Shown here one piece after another: positions 4,678 through 6,400 of a stretch of 6,400 nucleotides of DNA. Position 1 is the stretch's first letter. Every line of letters begins with the position of its first letter. The notes under the pieces are model-generated. The model made no database searches. It was not told the DNA's origin and was given only the letters and a program-made list of their open reading frames with translations. A program made the position numbers and the translations under genes. The DNA is from Rhizobacter sp. (lineage in GTDB: Bacteria; Pseudomonadota; Gammaproteobacteria; Burkholderiales; Burkholderiaceae_C), in assembly GCA_025360945.1 (NCBI GenBank), contig JANYBE010000397.1:1-6400 (forward strand), written 5' to 3'.

Positions 4678-6400
4678 TCATCGAAGCTTTAAACCCAGCG
4701 CGACGCGCTGTGAAGCCGACGCAGCAGACGCCGCCGCCGCGGCAGCCGGCGCGCTCGCCGCTGGGTTCAGGCCCACCGCGCCATCGACCGTCGTTCCCGG
4801 CAACGGCACCGAGGCGATCGGCCGCTGCGTGCCGATCGGTGCCGTCGACTGGCCCAGCTGGGTCGCGGCGATGTCGGCCTCGCTCGGGTACTGGCCGCTG
4901 AGCACGAAGTCGAACACGCGACGTGCGATCGGCGCGGCGGCGCCGGCGCCGAAGCCGGCGTTCTCGACGACCAGCGCGAGCGCGATGCGCGGTTCGTCGA
5001 CCGGCGCGAACGCGGCATAAAGCGCGTTGTCGCGATGGCGCTCGTCAATGTTGCGCGCGTTGTATTTTTCGCCCTGCTTGATGCCGACCACCTGCGCGGT
5101 GCCGGTCTTGCCACCCGACTGGTACGGCGCGTTCAGGAACGAGCCGCGCGAGGTGCCCTCTTGCGTCACGCCGTACATCGCGTGGCGGATGAACTCGACG
5201 TGCTCGGGTTTCCAGTCCAGCGGCGGCAAGGCCTCGCCCACCATGCGCGACTGAACCCGCGTCTCGAAGTTTTCGACCACCTTCACGAGGTGCGGCTTGA
5301 AGCGCTGCCCGCCGGCCGCGAGCGTGGCGGTGGCCTGCGCGAGCTGCAGCATCGTGAAGGTGTTCTGGCCCTGGCCGATGCCGAGCGAGATGGTCTCGCC
5401 GGCGTACCACTTCTGCAGCTCCTTCTTCTTGTATGCGTTGCGCTTCCACTCGGTCGAGGGCAGCACGCCGCGCAACTCGCCCTGCATGTCGATGCCGGTC
5501 AGCTGCCCCAGGCCGAGCGGCGCCATGAAGTCGTGGATCGCGTCGACGCCGAGGTCGCCGGCAAGTGTGAAGTAGTACGTGTCGCAGGACTGCACGATCG
5601 ACTTGTACATGTCGACCGCGCCGTGGCCGCCTTCCTTGTCGTCGTTGAAGCGGTGGCCACCGAACATGAAGTAGCCCGGGTCGTAGGTGATCTGCTGCGG
5701 GGTGCGCTTGCCCAGCGTCAGCGCGGCCAGCGCCATGAAGGGCTTATAGGTCGAGCCTGGCGAATAGGTGCCGCGCAGCGCGCGGTTCAGCAGCGGCTTG
5801 TCGAGCGACTCGTTCAGCGCCTTCCAGCTGTCCGCGTCGATGCCATCGACGAACAGGTTCGGATCGAAGTTGGGCTTGCTCACGAATGCCAGGATCTCGC
5901 CGTTGCGCGGATCCATGGCAACGAGCGCGCCGCGGCGCTCGCCGAACAGCTCCTCGACCAGCGCCTGCAGGCGGATGTCAATCGACATCACGAGCGCGTT
6001 GCCCGGCGTCGCCGGATTGCTCTTCAGGCGCCGCACCGGGTGGCCGGCAGCGCTGGTTTCCATCTCCTCGAAGCCGGTCGTGCCGTGCAGCTCGGCCTCG
6101 TAGCTCTGCTCGACCCCGAGCTTGCCGATGTACTGCGTGCCGCGGTAGTTGGCCTCGTCGTCGGAGTCGTCGATCTTGTCCTTCACGGCCTCGTTGATGC
6201 GGCCGATGTAGCCGATCAGGTGGCTGCCGACCTGGCCGAGCGGGTAATTGCGGAACAGCCGCGCCTTGATGTCGACCCCCGCGAACATGAAGCGCTGCGC
6301 GGTGAAGCGCGCGACCTCGTCATCGGAGAGCTTGGTGCGGATCGGCAGCGACTCGAAGCTCCTGTTCTCGTCCATCAACCGCTTGAAGCGCTTGCGGTCG
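4678..6400 (-). CDS. mrdA: Penicillin-binding protein 2 (MrdA), N-terminus cut off by window edge
   Basis: PBP2 is the class B transpeptidase that cross-links peptidoglycan in the elongasome; it is anchored in the inner membrane with its catalytic domain in the periplasm. The window holds 573 codons up to TGA at 4680-4678. The frame stays open to the right edge and already reads conserved PBP2 sequence (FKRL-DENRSFESLPIRTKL) upstream of the first in-window ATG, so the true start and membrane anchor lie outside, roughly 60-80 residues away. The dimerisation (pedestal) region includes YPLGQVGSHLIGYIGRI and GKLGVEQSYE. Catalytic motifs: SxxK as STYK with the serine codon at 5754-5752, SxD as SCD with the serine codon at 5589-5587, and KTGT at 5109-5098. 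The last 52 residues or so (4681-4836) form an Ala/Pro/Ser-rich tail beyond the transpeptidase fold. It is followed after 1 nt by rodA, its functional partner. Confidence 0.97.
   Translation of the reverse strand, partial: DRKRFKRLMDENRSFESLPIRTKLSDDEVARFTAQRFMFAGVDIKARLFRNYPLGQVGSHLIGYIGRINEAVKDKIDDSDDEANYRGTQYIGKLGVEQSYEAELHGTTGFEEMETSAAGHPVRRLKSNPATPGNALVMSIDIRLQALVEELFGERRGALVAMDPRNGEILAFVSKPNFDPNLFVDGIDADSWKALNESLDKPLLNRALRGTYSPGSTYKPFMALAALTLGKRTPQQITYDPGYFMFGGHRFNDDKEGGHGAVDMYKSIVQSCDTYYFTLAGDLGVDAIHDFMAPLGLGQLTGIDMQGELRGVLPSTEWKRNAYKKKELQKWYAGETISLGIGQGQNTFTMLQLAQATATLAAGGQRFKPHLVKVVENFETRVQSRMVGEALPPLDWKPEHVEFIRHAMYGVTQEGTSRGSFLNAPYQSGGKTGTAQVVGIKQGEKYNARNIDERHRDNALYAAFAPVDEPRIALALVVENAGFGAGAAAPIARRVFDFVLSGQYPSEADIAATQLGQSTAPIGTQRPIASVPLPGTTVDGAVGLNPAASAPAAAAAASAASASQRVALGLKLR

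Noticed and set aside
1..6400. A novel accessory, defence or mobile system
   Set aside because: All of the window is accounted for by core genes, one two-component pair and one small remnant. No transposase, integrase, terminal inverted repeats, CRISPR repeats, toxin-antitoxin pair or tRNA could be seen.

Overview
The window looks like a chromosomal segment of a high-GC betaproteobacterium, probably order Burkholderiales. The clues are the strong G/C preference at third codon positions, a RecA of the betaproteobacterial type, a TctE-like sensor kinase with a Trp/Leu-rich first membrane segment, and a RodA with the Cys-containing periplasmic loop I associate with that order. This assignment is by protein resemblance only; no 16S or other marker is present.

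Layout. Positions 1-918 (minus) hold most of recA, cut off at its C-terminal end by the window edge. A 107-bp divergent intergenic region (919-1025) carries a good LexA box, a recA promoter and ribosome-binding sites for both flanking genes. Positions 1026-3253 (plus) encode a two-component pair, an OmpR/PhoB-type response regulator followed by a TctE-like sensor histidine kinase, overlapping by 4 bp (TTGA). Directly behind, with another 4-bp overlap (GTGA), positions 3250-3525 hold a short reading frame that looks like a decayed N-terminal half of a 2'-5' RNA ligase / 2H phosphoesterase (LigT/ThpR family). From 3522 to the right edge the minus strand carries rodA and, upstream of it, mrdA (PBP2), which is cut off at its N-terminus. 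The right-hand pair converges on the two-component operon, and the 3' ends overlap.

How the genes work together. RodA (SEDS glycan polymerase) and PBP2 (class B transpeptidase) form the core lateral-wall peptidoglycan synthase of the elongasome; their 1-nt spacing indicates one transcript. The mre genes probably lie beyond the right edge, but that is inference. RecA is the recombinase and SOS co-protease and appears LexA-controlled. The two-component pair has no obvious target gene in the window, so its signal and regulon cannot be read from here.

I see no mobile element, CRISPR array, tRNA, rRNA or new defence-like system. The segment is mostly ordinary core genome. The items deserving a second look are the LigT-like remnant, the shared recA/two-component control region and the orphan context of the two-component pair.
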